From the NCBI GenBank assembly GCA_019414565.1, contig DXLU01000007.1, positions 1-64,000 on the forward strand: a stretch of DNA of 64,000 nt. Reading direction: 5' to 3'. The position numbers and the translations under genes were made by a program. Shown here in pieces: positions 26,014-34,136 of this stretch (position 1 is the first letter of the stretch; every line of letters starts with the position of its first letter). This stretch comes from Collinsella sp. Its GTDB lineage: Bacteria > Actinomycetota > Coriobacteriia > Coriobacteriales > Coriobacteriaceae. A model generated the notes under the pieces. It searched no databases, was not told the origin of the DNA, and saw nothing but the letters and a program-made list of their open reading frames with translations.

Positions 26014-26046
26014 AAAACGCTCCCCAGGATTCGGTCCCAGGGAGCG
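26014..26046 (-). terminator. greA-lysS intergenic terminator
   Basis: CGCTCCC / GGGAGCG with extended inner pairing (CAGGAT...TCGGTCCCA) is followed by TTTT on the minus strand. It lies about 30-60 bp after greA and just before lysS, so lysS expression may depend on read-through. Confidence 0.7.
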
Positions 26047-26074
26047 AAAACATACCTTTACGCGGGACCGTGGT

Positions 26075-26545
26075 CTAGCGTGCGATCTTGGCGATGGTGT
26101 AGACGCGGGTCTTGCCCGAAGGCGTAACGACCTCGACGGAGTCGCCCTCGCCGTGACCGATGATAGCGTGGCCGACCGGAGACTCGTTGGAGATCTTGTG
26201 CTCGAGCGAGTTGGTCTCGGTGGTACCGACGAGCGTGACTTCCATGACCTCACCGTTGGGATCGATCAGAGAAACGGTGGAACCGATGGAGACGGTCAGA
26301 TCGCCCGTGGTGGCAGCAACCTGAGCGTTGGCGAGGATGGCCTGAATCTCGGCAATGCGAGCAGCATTCTGGGCCTGCTTGTCCTTGGCGGCGTCGTACT
26401 CGGAGTTCTCCGAAAGGTCGCCGAACGCGCGGGCTTCCTTGATGTCCTCGACGATCTCCTTGGCGTAATCGCCCTCACGCCAAGCGAGCTCCTCGACGAG
26501 CTTCTGGCGGCCCTCAGCGGTCAGTACGATCTGGCTTGCGTCCAT
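26075..26545 (-). CDS. greA: transcription elongation factor GreA
   Basis: The 156-residue factor rescues backtracked RNA polymerase by stimulating transcript cleavage. The N-terminal coiled coil carries the tip motif FGDLSENSEYDAAKDKQ with the key acidic residues. The C-terminal domain has SNESPVGHAIIGHGEGD. The RBS is GGGGAG. A TTGACA box lies at plus 26581-26586, but a matching -10 is unclear. Confidence 0.97.
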   Translation of the reverse strand: MDASQIVLTAEGRQKLVEELAWREGDYAKEIVEDIKEARAFGDLSENSEYDAAKDKQAQNAARIAEIQAILANAQVAATTGDLTVSIGSTVSLIDPNGEVMEVTLVGTTETNSLEHKISNESPVGHAIIGHGEGDSVEVVTPSGKTRVYTIAKIAR

Positions 26546-26594
26546 ACGGATATCTCCCCAACTATGATGTAACGATCAACTGTCAACAAAACGA

Positions 26595-26626
26595 AAAAGA
26601 CCGGCTAGCCTGCGGGCAAGCCGGTC
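26595..26626 (-). terminator. tatA terminator
   Basis: GACCGGCT / AGCCGGTC encloses GCCTGCGGGC and is followed on the minus strand by TTTTT. Confidence 0.88.
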
Positions 26627-26651
26627 AGGTGCTCACCCCAAAGGGATGGGA

Positions 26652-26927
26652 CTACTCTGCGTCCGCGTCGCTGTCCTCTGCCTTCTTTTGCTTAGCAGCA
26701 GCGAGCTTGGCCTCGAGCTCTGCGATCTCCTTGTCCTCCTTGGACTCCTCGACCACAACGTCCTCGGCCTGCTTGGTTTCGCCCTTATCGTCGCCCTCCA
26801 TACCCTCGCGGATATTCTTGACGGTAGAGCCGAGGGACTTGCCGAGCTTCGGCAGGTTCTTAGGCCCGAAGATAATCAGGACAACAACGAGAATAATGAT
26901 GAGCTCAGGAGCCCTCAGTCCAAACAT
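26652..26927 (-). CDS. tatA: twin-arginine translocase subunit TatA
   Basis: The 91-residue protein has one N-terminal membrane helix ([12 protein letters not shown]), the hinge [13 protein letters not shown] and an amphipathic helix. A long charged coiled-coil tail rich in Glu, Lys and Ala follows. This is the TatA/E pattern. The start at 26927 is set by GGAGG seven bases before. No tatC is nearby, so the partner must be elsewhere. Confidence 0.88.
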   Translation of the reverse strand: MFGLRAPELIIILVVVLIIFGPKNLPKLGKSLGSTVKNIREGMEGDDKGETKQAEDVVVEESKEDKEIAELEAKLAAAKQKKAEDSDADAE

Positions 26928-27000
26928 GTAGACCTCCACAATACAGCGAGACAAGCTCGAATAAGTATACCGCGGGTGCCGCGGTATCACAACAATAGCT

Positions 27001-27029
27001 AAAAAAAGGGACCGCAAGAAGCGGTCCCT
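27001..27029 (-). terminator. tRNA-Pro terminator
   Basis: AGGGACCGC / GCGGTCCCT with a 5-nt loop is followed on the minus strand by TTTTTT. Confidence 0.92.
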
Positions 27030-27039
27030 CCTCATGCTC

Positions 27040-27116
27040 TGGTCGGGTTGACTGGATTTGAACCAGCGACCCCTGCGTCCCGAACGCAGTGCTCTACCAA
27101 ACTGAGCCACAACCCG
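27040..27116 (-). tRNA. tRNA-Pro (CGG)
   Basis: The acceptor CGGGTTG / CAACCCG, anticodon stem-loop CTGCGTTCGGGACGCAG and encoded CCA are visible. It sits between ispE and tatA. Confidence 0.95.
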
Positions 27117-27165
27117 TTAGCTCGACTATAGTAACAAAGATTTTCGCCGCGTGCTAGAGAAATTT

Positions 27166-28062
27166 TTATTTCTTTGGCGCTTCGATGCGAACCGTGTCGG
27201 AAACGAGCTCCGTTGCATAAGCCCACCAGCCGTTTTGCTGAGCGGCTGCCGCAAGATTGGCTGCCGTGGCGGCGGTATCACAAAGAGCAAACGAGCAGGC
27301 ACCCGAACCGCACACGTTTGTGGCAATGGTACCGTCCTGTGAACGAAGCCAGTCGAGCACCGTTTGAATCCGCGGCTCCATCTGAGCGGAAATAACACCC
27401 AGGTTGTTGTGGACGAGCGCGTAGGCCGCCTCTGCGTCTCCCAAACGAAGGGCAGCTGCAATCGCCCCGGGCTTGTCCGCAGGCGTTGGGGTCTCGTCAA
27501 AACGTCGATAGGCTTCAATTGTTGAAACGCTTGCCTCGCGCGGCTTGACCAGCACGACGGGTGTCGCGGGTAGTGCGGGGTACTCGGTTGCCAGCACGTC
27601 TCCCCCACCCACGTAAAATGCAGGGCTGGCATGCAAAAAGAACGGCACGTCGGCGCCAATGCCGCGCGCGATGTCATCGAGCGCGGGATCGGCACGGTCG
27701 ATACCCCAACTCTCCGCCAAGGCGACAATGACCGCCGCGGCATCCGTCGAAGGACCGCCCAGGCCGGCACACAACGGGATGCGCTTCTCGATCGTGATGC
27801 AGGCATTGGCTTCGCGACCATAATGCTCGGCCATAGCAGCGGCTGCACGATACGCCGTATTCTTTTGCATGGGAAAGTCGGATGCCGGAATCGTCTGGAC
27901 GGTCAGCGCCTGCGCCGGCGTAACCGTCACGGTATCGACAAGACCGACGGCTGCCATCAGGGAATCGACCTTATGGTAGCCGCGGTCGTCGCGCTCGGCA
28001 TGAACCCCCAGATAGAGGTTGATCTTTGCCGGCGCGGAAAGGGTCAGGGACCAATCGGTCAC
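27166..28062 (-). CDS. ispE: 4-(cytidine 5'-diphospho)-2-C-methyl-D-erythritol kinase
   Basis: The 298-residue GHMP kinase is the third MEP-pathway enzyme in this window (with ispD and ispF). N-terminal APAKINLYLGV and the phosphate loop PLCAGLGGPSTDAAAVIVAL (about residue 95) are typical; the usual GGGSSDA reads GGPSTDA. The C-terminal GSGACSFAL is present. The GTG start at 28062 lies two bases after the veg stop with GAGGAG before it. Confidence 0.95.
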   Translation of the reverse strand: MTDWSLTLSAPAKINLYLGVHAERDDRGYHKVDSLMAAVGLVDTVTVTPAQALTVQTIPASDFPMQKNTAYRAAAAMAEHYGREANACITIEKRIPLCAGLGGPSTDAAAVIVALAESWGIDRADPALDDIARGIGADVPFFLHASPAFYVGGGDVLATEYPALPATPVVLVKPREASVSTIEAYRRFDETPTPADKPGAIAAALRLGDAEAAYALVHNNLGVISAQMEPRIQTVLDWLRSQDGTIATNVCGSGACSFALCDTAATAANLAAAAQQNGWWAYATELVSDTVRIEAPKK

Positions 28063-28064
28063 CG

Positions 28065-28361
28065 CTAGTGCTCCTCGAGCTGATTGCCGAGCGGGGTAAA
28101 AATGTGCTCGCCGCTCTCGGGGTCGAACAGCTCAACCTGACCGGTGAGAACATCAATATACTGGTAGGACTGACGCGACTTGCGGCCACGGCGCTCGTCG
28201 ACCTCGACGATAAAGACAGCCGGGTGGACGCTCTTGATGGTGCCCATGCGCTCGACGACGCGGGTGCGGCCCATGTTGGCCTTCACCTTAACGCGATCGC
28301 CCACCATATCGGTCAGCTTCTCGTGGATGTCGTCGACGTGATTGACTTCCATCTCTTCCAT
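28065..28361 (-). CDS. veg: Veg family protein
   Basis: The 98-residue small beta-rich protein of the Veg family is implicated in Bacillus biofilm matrix control. Recognisable segments are DDIHEKLTDMVGDRVKVKAN, GRTRVVERMGTIKSVHP and SYQYIDVLTGQVEL. The start at 28361 has GGAGG eight bases before. The veg-ispE order matches Bacillus. Confidence 0.88.
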   Translation of the reverse strand: MEEMEVNHVDDIHEKLTDMVGDRVKVKANMGRTRVVERMGTIKSVHPAVFIVEVDERRGRKSRQSYQYIDVLTGQVELFDPESGEHIFTPLGNQLEEH

Positions 28362-28471
28362 GAACAGGGCCTCCAGAAGGTGCAATTCAAAAAGGGGATA
28401 ATACCCCTAAGATAGACAAAACTCTAATACTATAGCACCCTGTTGCGACCACGCGCAAGTAACTAAATAAG

Positions 28472-28489
28472 CCCCGTCCCAAATTGACT
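28472..28489. repeat. CCCCGTCCCAAATTGACT repeat copy
   Basis: This 18-bp word is present as an exact reverse complement at 61792-61809. It directly follows the dtd stop codon region. The gap 28386-28471 shows nothing else. Confidence 0.7.
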
Positions 28490-28491
28490 AC

Positions 28492-28938
28492 TTACAGATT
28501 GTCTGTGTCCAGAACGATGGTGAATGGACCGTCGTTGACGAGGTCGACCTTCATGTCGGCGCCGAAGATGCCATGCGCTACGTGCTCGACGTCCTCGCGC
28601 ACAAGCGTCAGGAAGTACTCGTAGAGCTTGTTGGCAACATCGGGGGCGCCGGCATCCGTAAACGATGGGCGGCGGCCGTGACGGCAATCGGCGAACAGCG
28701 TGAACTGCGACACCACGAGAACCTCGCCGTCGACATCGGCAAGTGCCAGGTTGGTCTTGCCGTTCTCGTCCTCGTTAATGCGCAAGCCCCGGAGCTTGCC
28801 CCACAGCTTATCGGCCTCGGCGCGCGTGTCGCCGTGGCCCACGCCCAACAGCACCAGATAGCCGCGCCCAATTTTGCCCACGCACTCGCCGTCGACCGTC
28901 ACGCCGGCGTTGAGCACACGCTGCACCACCGCACGCAC
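28492..28938 (-). CDS. dtd: D-aminoacyl-tRNA deacylase
   Basis: The 148-residue enzyme removes D-amino acids (and glycine from tRNA-Ala) from tRNA. Signature segments are [36 protein letters not shown] (the SQFTL motif) and the cross-subunit GxP-type DLVNDGPFT. It has a GTG start three bases after rdgB with GAGGAG before it, so the two are cotranscribed. Confidence 0.95.
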   Translation of the reverse strand: MRAVVQRVLNAGVTVDGECVGKIGRGYLVLLGVGHGDTRAEADKLWGKLRGLRINEDENGKTNLALADVDGEVLVVSQFTLFADCRHGRRPSFTDAGAPDVANKLYEYFLTLVREDVEHVAHGIFGADMKVDLVNDGPFTIVLDTDNL

Positions 28939-28941
28939 GGC

Positions 28942-29583
28942 CTACTCCTCGCCCGTCAGTTTGGCGGATAGGTGCTCGAGCGCATGGAATCGGTGGCTGA
29001 TGGCGTTCTTCTCGTCCGCCGTCAGCTCGGCCATGGTCTTGCCCGGCGTGTCGACCGGCAGGAACAGCGGGTCGTAGCCAAAGCCGTGATCGCCACGGCC
29101 CTCGTGCGCGATAACACCCTCGCAGGTGCCCTCACCATAGGTGACCAAACCGTCCGTGTCAATGAGCGCGACGACGCTCATAAAGCGCGCAGTGCGGTCC
29201 TCGTCGGCCACGCCCTCCAGATTCACGAGCAGCTTGGCATTGTTGGCGGTATCGTCGCCGTGAACGCCCGCGTAGCGCGCGCTATACACACCGGGCTCAC
29301 CGTCCAGTGCGTCGACGACCAGGCCCGAATCGTCGGCAATGGCCATGAGCCCCGTCTCTTCGACGGCAGCCTGCGCCTTGATGATGGCGTTCTCCAAAAA
29401 CGTCGTGCCGTTTTCCTCGGGATCCTCAAAATCACCCAGCTGGCCGAGCGCCACAAAGCGAACCTCGGGCATAACCTTGCCCAAAATGGCCTCGATCTCG
29501 GTGAGCTTATGGGCGTTGCCCGTTGCCACGACGATGGTCGCCGCCGGGTCGAGGGTGTCGATGTCGATCTTCTCAAGTGCCAT
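28942..29583 (-). CDS. rdgB: XTP/dITP diphosphatase (RdgB/HAM1 family)
   Basis: The 213-residue enzyme removes non-canonical purine nucleoside triphosphates. Motifs are VVATGNAHKLTEIEAIL, DDSGLVVDALDGEPGVYSAR, and HGFGYDPLFL followed by AELTADEKNAISHRF. The RBS is AAGGAG. It follows rph and precedes dtd, a nucleic-acid quality-control unit. Confidence 0.96.
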   Translation of the reverse strand: MALEKIDIDTLDPAATIVVATGNAHKLTEIEAILGKVMPEVRFVALGQLGDFEDPEENGTTFLENAIIKAQAAVEETGLMAIADDSGLVVDALDGEPGVYSARYAGVHGDDTANNAKLLVNLEGVADEDRTARFMSVVALIDTDGLVTYGEGTCEGVIAHEGRGDHGFGYDPLFLPVDTPGKTMAELTADEKNAISHRFHALEHLSAKLTGEE

Positions 29584-29679
29584 GAGTGGTCTCCTTGTCT
29601 CTACAGCAATGCCGTGTCGAGGACGACGAGGCCTCGGCCTCTCCCCCTCTTAATCAGCGGCAGTCTTATACTTCGACGT

Positions 29680-29729
29680 TTTCCCAGATAAAACCTGCCA
29701 AAATAAACCTGTCCCTTTTTGGCAGGTTA
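29680..29729. repeat. CCTGTCCC-core hairpin abutting the rph stop
   Basis: TTTTCCCAGATAAAACCTGCC, then AAAATAAACCTGTCCC, then TTTTTGGCAGGTTA. AACCTGCCA pairs with TGGCAGGTT. The terminal TTA is the rph stop on minus. A nearly identical 50-bp copy stands at 55540-55591. Confidence 0.85.
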
Positions 29730-30452
29730 GACGAGGGCCTGGCGCTGGAGCTCGATGAGCTCGGCAATGCCCTTGTCGCCCAAATCGAGCAGGGCATTGA
29801 GGCGCTTGCGGTCGAAGGGCGCCTGCTCGCCAGTGCCCTGGAGCTCGATCATCTCACCGGTATCGGTGGCGACAAGATTCATGTCGACCTCGGCGTGACT
29901 GTCCTCAGAATAATCCAGGTCGAGCAGGGTGTTGCCGTCGACGACACCCATGGAGATGGCGGCAACTTGGCCGGTAAGCGGAATGCGTTCGAGCTTGCCC
30001 GCCTCGACCCACATGGCAAGCGCATCGTGCAGCGCTACCCAGGCGCCGGTAATGCTCGCCGTACGCGTGCCGCCGTCTGCCTGAATCACGTCGCAGTCGA
30101 CGGTGACGGTATACTCGCCGAGCGCCTTCATGTTGACGACGGTACGCAGGCTGCGGCCAATGAGGCGCTCGATTTCCATGGAGCGACCCTTGCGGTTGGC
30201 GTGCTCGCGCTTGCAGCGCTTGCCGGTCGATGCCGGCAGCATGGCATACTCCGCCGTTACCCAACCGGCCTTGGCGCCCTTGCGCCAGCCCGGCACGCCC
30301 TCCTCGATGGTGGCAGCGCACAGCACGCGCGTATCGCCAAACTCGGCCAGGCACGAACCGTGGGCATGCTTCATGACGCCGCGAGTAAGCTTGATGGGGC
30401 GCAACTCATCGGCGGCGCGGCCGTTGGCGCGATTGACCTGCATATACTCCAT
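29727..30452 (-). CDS. rph: ribonuclease PH
   Basis: The 241-residue phosphorolytic exoribonuclease trims tRNA 3' ends. Sequence is conserved throughout: LTRGVMKHAHGSCLAEFGDT, EYAMLPASTGKR, GRSMEIERLIGRSLRTVV and DVIQADGGTRTASITGAW. The RBS is AAAGGA. Its stop codon is part of a palindromic repeat. Confidence 0.97.
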   Translation of the reverse strand: MEYMQVNRANGRAADELRPIKLTRGVMKHAHGSCLAEFGDTRVLCAATIEEGVPGWRKGAKAGWVTAEYAMLPASTGKRCKREHANRKGRSMEIERLIGRSLRTVVNMKALGEYTVTVDCDVIQADGGTRTASITGAWVALHDALAMWVEAGKLERIPLTGQVAAISMGVVDGNTLLDLDYSEDSHAEVDMNLVATDTGEMIELQGTGEQAPFDRKRLNALLDLGDKGIAELIELQRQALV

Positions 30453-30507
30453 AGAAAAATCCTTTCGGCAAAAGGTGGACGTGAGCCTTTGGTCGGTGCC
30501 CTTATAT

Positions 30508-31392
30508 CTATTTCAGCTCATCGATATCGATATGCTCAATGCTCTTGAGCGGCTGGCCAAAGATAAAGCTGCCCGCCACCGCAAACTCGGCAATGTTATC
30601 GGCCGTCGTTGCAAAGCGATGCTGCGGCTCGGCGGCGTCGCCCGCCAGCTGCTCGCGGCGCGTGAGGATATCGGTCAGCTCGCGCGTGGTCTCCTCGGCG
30701 GAACTCACGACGCGCACCCCAGACCCCAGCGCATGGCGGATAGGTCCCACCAACAGCGGAAAATGCGTACAGCCGAGCACCACGGTATCGATACCGTGGT
30801 CGCGCAGCGGCTCAACCGTGGCACCCACCAGCGCACGCACGGCAGGCGTATCGAAGATGTCCTCGTTCTCAAGCCACTGCTCCTGCAGATGCGCACCCGA
30901 GGCGAGCTCGTGCTCAACGACCTCGACAAAGCTCGAGGCAGGGCAGCCGTATACGTCGACACCGGCATCCAGGTCCTGAATGGCGCGCGTGTAAGCACCC
31001 GAGCGAATGGTGAGGTTGGTGGCGAGCACGCCCACCCGGCGCGTGCGGGTGCTGTTGATTGCCGCGCGTGCGCCCGGTGCGATCACACCGATGACGGGGA
31101 CGTCGAGCACCTGCTGGGCCAAACGCAAGGCCGCAGCGGTCGCTGTATTGCAGGCGATGACCATGATCTTGACGTCGTGCTTCGACAGCCAACGGCCCGT
31201 CTGCAGTGCAAACGAACGCACCTCGTCCTCGGTACGGGTGCCGTAGGGGCAGCGCTTGGTGTCGCCAAAGTAGTAGACGGACTCGTGCGGCAACGCCGTC
31301 GCAATCGCGCGCGCAACCGTCAGACCGCCCAAACCAGAATCGAACACGCCAATCGGGCGCGTGTCGCCTGTCGGATTCTCGATATCGGACAT
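30508..31392 (-). CDS. murI: glutamate racemase
   Basis: The 294-residue cofactor-independent racemase supplies D-glutamate for peptidoglycan. Motifs are GVFDSGLGGLTVAR (Asp-Ser), VIACNTATAAALR (first catalytic Cys) and VLGCTHFPLL (second Cys). The start is uncertain: an ATG at 31392 begins a normal N-terminus, and a TTG at 31413 is also in frame without a clear RBS. Confidence 0.95.
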   Translation of the reverse strand: MSDIENPTGDTRPIGVFDSGLGGLTVARAIATALPHESVYYFGDTKRCPYGTRTEDEVRSFALQTGRWLSKHDVKIMVIACNTATAAALRLAQQVLDVPVIGVIAPGARAAINSTRTRRVGVLATNLTIRSGAYTRAIQDLDAGVDVYGCPASSFVEVVEHELASGAHLQEQWLENEDIFDTPAVRALVGATVEPLRDHGIDTVVLGCTHFPLLVGPIRHALGSGVRVVSSAEETTRELTDILTRREQLAGDAAEPQHRFATTADNIAEFAVAGSFIFGQPLKSIEHIDIDELK

Positions 31393-31443
31393 TACCTCAC
31401 CAGTCTCTCTCAAAAAGACATGTCCAAGTGCGGCGACGCCGCG

Positions 31444-32355
31444 CTACGAACGCGCCGCGACCAGCAGCTCTGCCGTCGCCGCCCAACCGTCGACAATTTT
31501 GCCGCGCGTAACGAAAGCGTTCTCGCAAGCAGCCAGGAACTCGGGCGCGCCGGCGCTCGTCAGGCCATTCTCGACCAGGCAGAACGTGCCCACGTGATCG
31601 GCCATGTAGAAGTCGGACTCGGAATCGCCGAGCGCGAGCGTCTCCTCGCGCTCAATCCCCAGGTGCTCGCAGAAGCGCGCGATGGCAACGCCCTTGTTGA
31701 GGCCGGCGGGATTGATGTTAAACGCGCGACCGTCCTCGACGCGATCGAGCTCGAGCGTCGTCGGCTTGGACAGATGCGTCAGGTGACCGTTACAGGCCCA
31801 CACCAGGCCGCAGCCGGCCTCGTCCAGGATGGCCTGGACCTCATTGTCGGGCACATCGCCGCGCATGCCGACGGTGACCTCGCGGTACTTGTAGCCGGTC
31901 GACATGTCGTTGTGATACTCGATCTTGTGCGGCCAGCGGGCAAGAATCTTCTCGCACACGCCGGTCTGCTCGATCACCTGGTGCGGAGTAAGGCCGCAGG
32001 CGGGGTCGTAAGGCATGTCGCCAGTCAGATACTCCCAATCGTTGGCTTTGAGGTCGTACATGACCAGGCCGCCCATCTCACCGATGTAGGAGTTGAGGCC
32101 GAGCACGCGCGCATCCTCGTGGATCATGGTACGGTTGCGGCCCGAGGTGGGAACCACCTGAATACCAGCGCGGGCAAGTGCCACGACGGCCTCGACGAGT
32201 TTGGTCGAGGGGTTACCGTCGTTGTCGCGCAGCACGCACGAGCCGGGCGCGAGCATCGTGGCATCCAGGTCGGTAAAGACGTACTTGACCTTGGCCAAGC
32301 GCTCGCGCATCTCGCCCGAAAGCTCGGCAACGGTCGGCAGGGTGTTGTGGGACAT
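31444..32355 (-). CDS. HAD-superfamily hydrolase, Cof type
   Basis: The 303-residue protein begins its HAD core with YVFTDLDATMLAP (motif I D-x-D) near residue 26. VVPTSGRNRTM (motif II) follows, and LALGDSESDFYMADHVG (motif IV) stands near the C-terminus, with a C2 cap between. Such proteins dephosphorylate sugar or cofactor phosphates; the substrate is not predictable. The start at 32355 has CGGAG five bases before. It sits between murE and murI. Confidence 0.88.
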   Translation of the reverse strand: MSHNTLPTVAELSGEMRERLAKVKYVFTDLDATMLAPGSCVLRDNDGNPSTKLVEAVVALARAGIQVVPTSGRNRTMIHEDARVLGLNSYIGEMGGLVMYDLKANDWEYLTGDMPYDPACGLTPHQVIEQTGVCEKILARWPHKIEYHNDMSTGYKYREVTVGMRGDVPDNEVQAILDEAGCGLVWACNGHLTHLSKPTTLELDRVEDGRAFNINPAGLNKGVAIARFCEHLGIEREETLALGDSESDFYMADHVGTFCLVENGLTSAGAPEFLAACENAFVTRGKIVDGWAATAELLVAARS

Positions 32356-32462
32356 GGTTACTCCGTTTACGTAGAAGGGTTTGGACTTGGACGGCATGTT
32401 TTGATTGAGGGAACACGCTTATGGCGACAGCGCACTCAGGGCGCCGCCGCCATCATGGTTCA

Positions 32463-34025
32463 TTAGTCAAACTGGGTAACATCGATCAGGCGATTGGCCA
32501 GCGAAAGGTCGCTCTCGATGGGCACGAACTCGTCGCCCACGTGCATGAGCTCCTCGTCACCCTTTGCCAGCAGCAAGACAATGGTGGGAGCATCGGGGTT
32601 GACGTACTCCTCGCGCGCCGCCTTGAACGCCGCATGCACAGCGGCTTCGCGGTCGAGGATGATCTTGTTCGGCGTATCGTCGGGAACATGCTCGGCAAGC
32701 TCGCGACAGACCTTCATCGGGTCCTCGTGAGCCGGGTCCTCGTTGGCAAAGATCATCAGGTCGGAATATGGTGCGGCCTCGCGCGGAAGCTGCTCGCGGC
32801 GCTCCTGCGCCTTGCCGCCGGCAGCGCCAAACACTGCAATGACTGGACTAGCGGGAAACGCGCGCTTGACCGACGAGAAAAGCGAACGGAACGAAAGCTG
32901 GTTGTGCGCATAGTCAACGACGCAGATCACGCGGCCGTCCTTCGACTCCACGACCTCCATACGGCCCGGCACACGCAGTTTGGAGAGGCCCTTCTTGATA
33001 GCCTCGATACCGATGCCGATCTCGCGCGCAGCGGCGATAGCGACCAGCGCGTTTTCCACGTTAAAGTCGCCCGCGATGCCCAGCAGGACCTTCTCCCCCG
33101 CCTCGGACTCGTCGGCACACAGGCCATGCAGGTTAAACTCGATGTTAAAGCCGACCATGCGTACATCGCTCGCCCACAGGCTTGCCTCGGGATGCTCGAC
33201 GCCAACGGTCACCAAGTGCTCGGCCGTCGACGCTGCCTCCAACACACGGTCAACCTCTTCGGTGCCCAGATTCACCACGGCGGTCTTTGCCTGGTCAAAG
33301 ATCCTGAGTTTGCTCTCAAAATAATCCTCAAACGTGGGGTGTTCGATCGGTGAGATGTGGTCACGGCCGATGTTGAGGAAGCACGCCACGTCAAACGGCA
33401 GATTCTCGACGCGTTGGTACTTGAGCGCCTGGCTCGAGACCTCCATGACCATGGACTGGCGACCTGACGTGCGGCAGTTGGCGATATGGCGCCAGACCTC
33501 TGGGGCCTCGGGCGTAGTATTGGTGCTCTCGTAGCACTCGATGCCATCGTCGGTACTCACCGAGCCGATCATGCCGCAGGACTCGCCCGCCGCTTTGATG
33601 ATGGACTGGAGCATAAAAGCGGTCGTGGTCTTTCCCTTGGTACCGGTGATACCCACGATCTTGACGTCGTGGTCGGGACGGTCGTAGACCTCCGGCGGCA
33701 ACAGGGCCATGGCCGTGCGAACGCTATCAACAACCAGCATCGCAGCACCGCTCTCCTGCGCCAGCGGCTCCAGAGACTCGACCAGCGACTCCTCGCACAC
33801 AAATGCGACGGCGCCCGCATCGAGCGCCATGCTCAAAAACGCGGGCTTAAAGGCAGTGCCTTTGCAAAAGAACACGTCACCCGCCGAGACCGTACGCGAA
33901 TCAAACGAGCAGCCGGTCACGGCACGCTCGTCAACCTGCTCTGACGCGCGCAGCTCGCCGCACACATCGAGAAGCTTGGCAAGCGTATCGACCGTGGTCA
34001 CGGTCGCGGAATCCGAATGGTGCAT
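32463..34025 (-). CDS. murE: UDP-N-acetylmuramyl-tripeptide synthetase (MurE family)
   Basis: The 520-residue Mur ligase adds the third amino acid to UDP-MurNAc-L-Ala-D-Glu. The N-terminal domain has GCSFDSRTVSAGDVFFC. The ATP loop is VGITGTKGKTTTAFML near residue 130. STNTTPEAPEVWR, FLNIGRDHISPIEHPTFEDY and VVDYAHNQLSF follow. The amino-acid selectivity motif, DNPR in diaminopimelate-adding MurE, reads NEDPAHEDP. The Arg that reads diaminopimelate is absent, so a diamino acid such as lysine or ornithine is more likely. Confidence 0.93.
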   Translation of the reverse strand: MHHSDSATVTTVDTLAKLLDVCGELRASEQVDERAVTGCSFDSRTVSAGDVFFCKGTAFKPAFLSMALDAGAVAFVCEESLVESLEPLAQESGAAMLVVDSVRTAMALLPPEVYDRPDHDVKIVGITGTKGKTTTAFMLQSIIKAAGESCGMIGSVSTDDGIECYESTNTTPEAPEVWRHIANCRTSGRQSMVMEVSSQALKYQRVENLPFDVACFLNIGRDHISPIEHPTFEDYFESKLRIFDQAKTAVVNLGTEEVDRVLEAASTAEHLVTVGVEHPEASLWASDVRMVGFNIEFNLHGLCADESEAGEKVLLGIAGDFNVENALVAIAAAREIGIGIEAIKKGLSKLRVPGRMEVVESKDGRVICVVDYAHNQLSFRSLFSSVKRAFPASPVIAVFGAAGGKAQERREQLPREAAPYSDLMIFANEDPAHEDPMKVCRELAEHVPDDTPNKIILDREAAVHAAFKAAREEYVNPDAPTIVLLLAKGDEELMHVGDEFVPIESDLSLANRLIDVTQFD

Positions 34026-34085
34026 CTTTCACCTTTCTCAGCCATTTGGCAGGGACGGTTTTTATAGTAACTGAAACGCACCACG

Positions 34086-34111
34086 CAAAAACGGCTCCCG
34101 GAGGAGCCGTT
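34086..34111 (-). terminator. asnB terminator
   Basis: AACGGCTCC / GGAGCCGTT is followed on the minus strand by a T-run. It lies 26 bp after the asnB stop. Confidence 0.85.
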
Positions 34112-34136
34112 ACGCGCAGGCGTTCGTAAGCCGAGG

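Noticed and set aside
26558..26586. Promoter for greA with TTGACA at 26581-26586
   Set aside because: The -35 match is perfect, but no -10 hexamer stands at 16-18 bp spacing; the best candidate is only 14 bp away.
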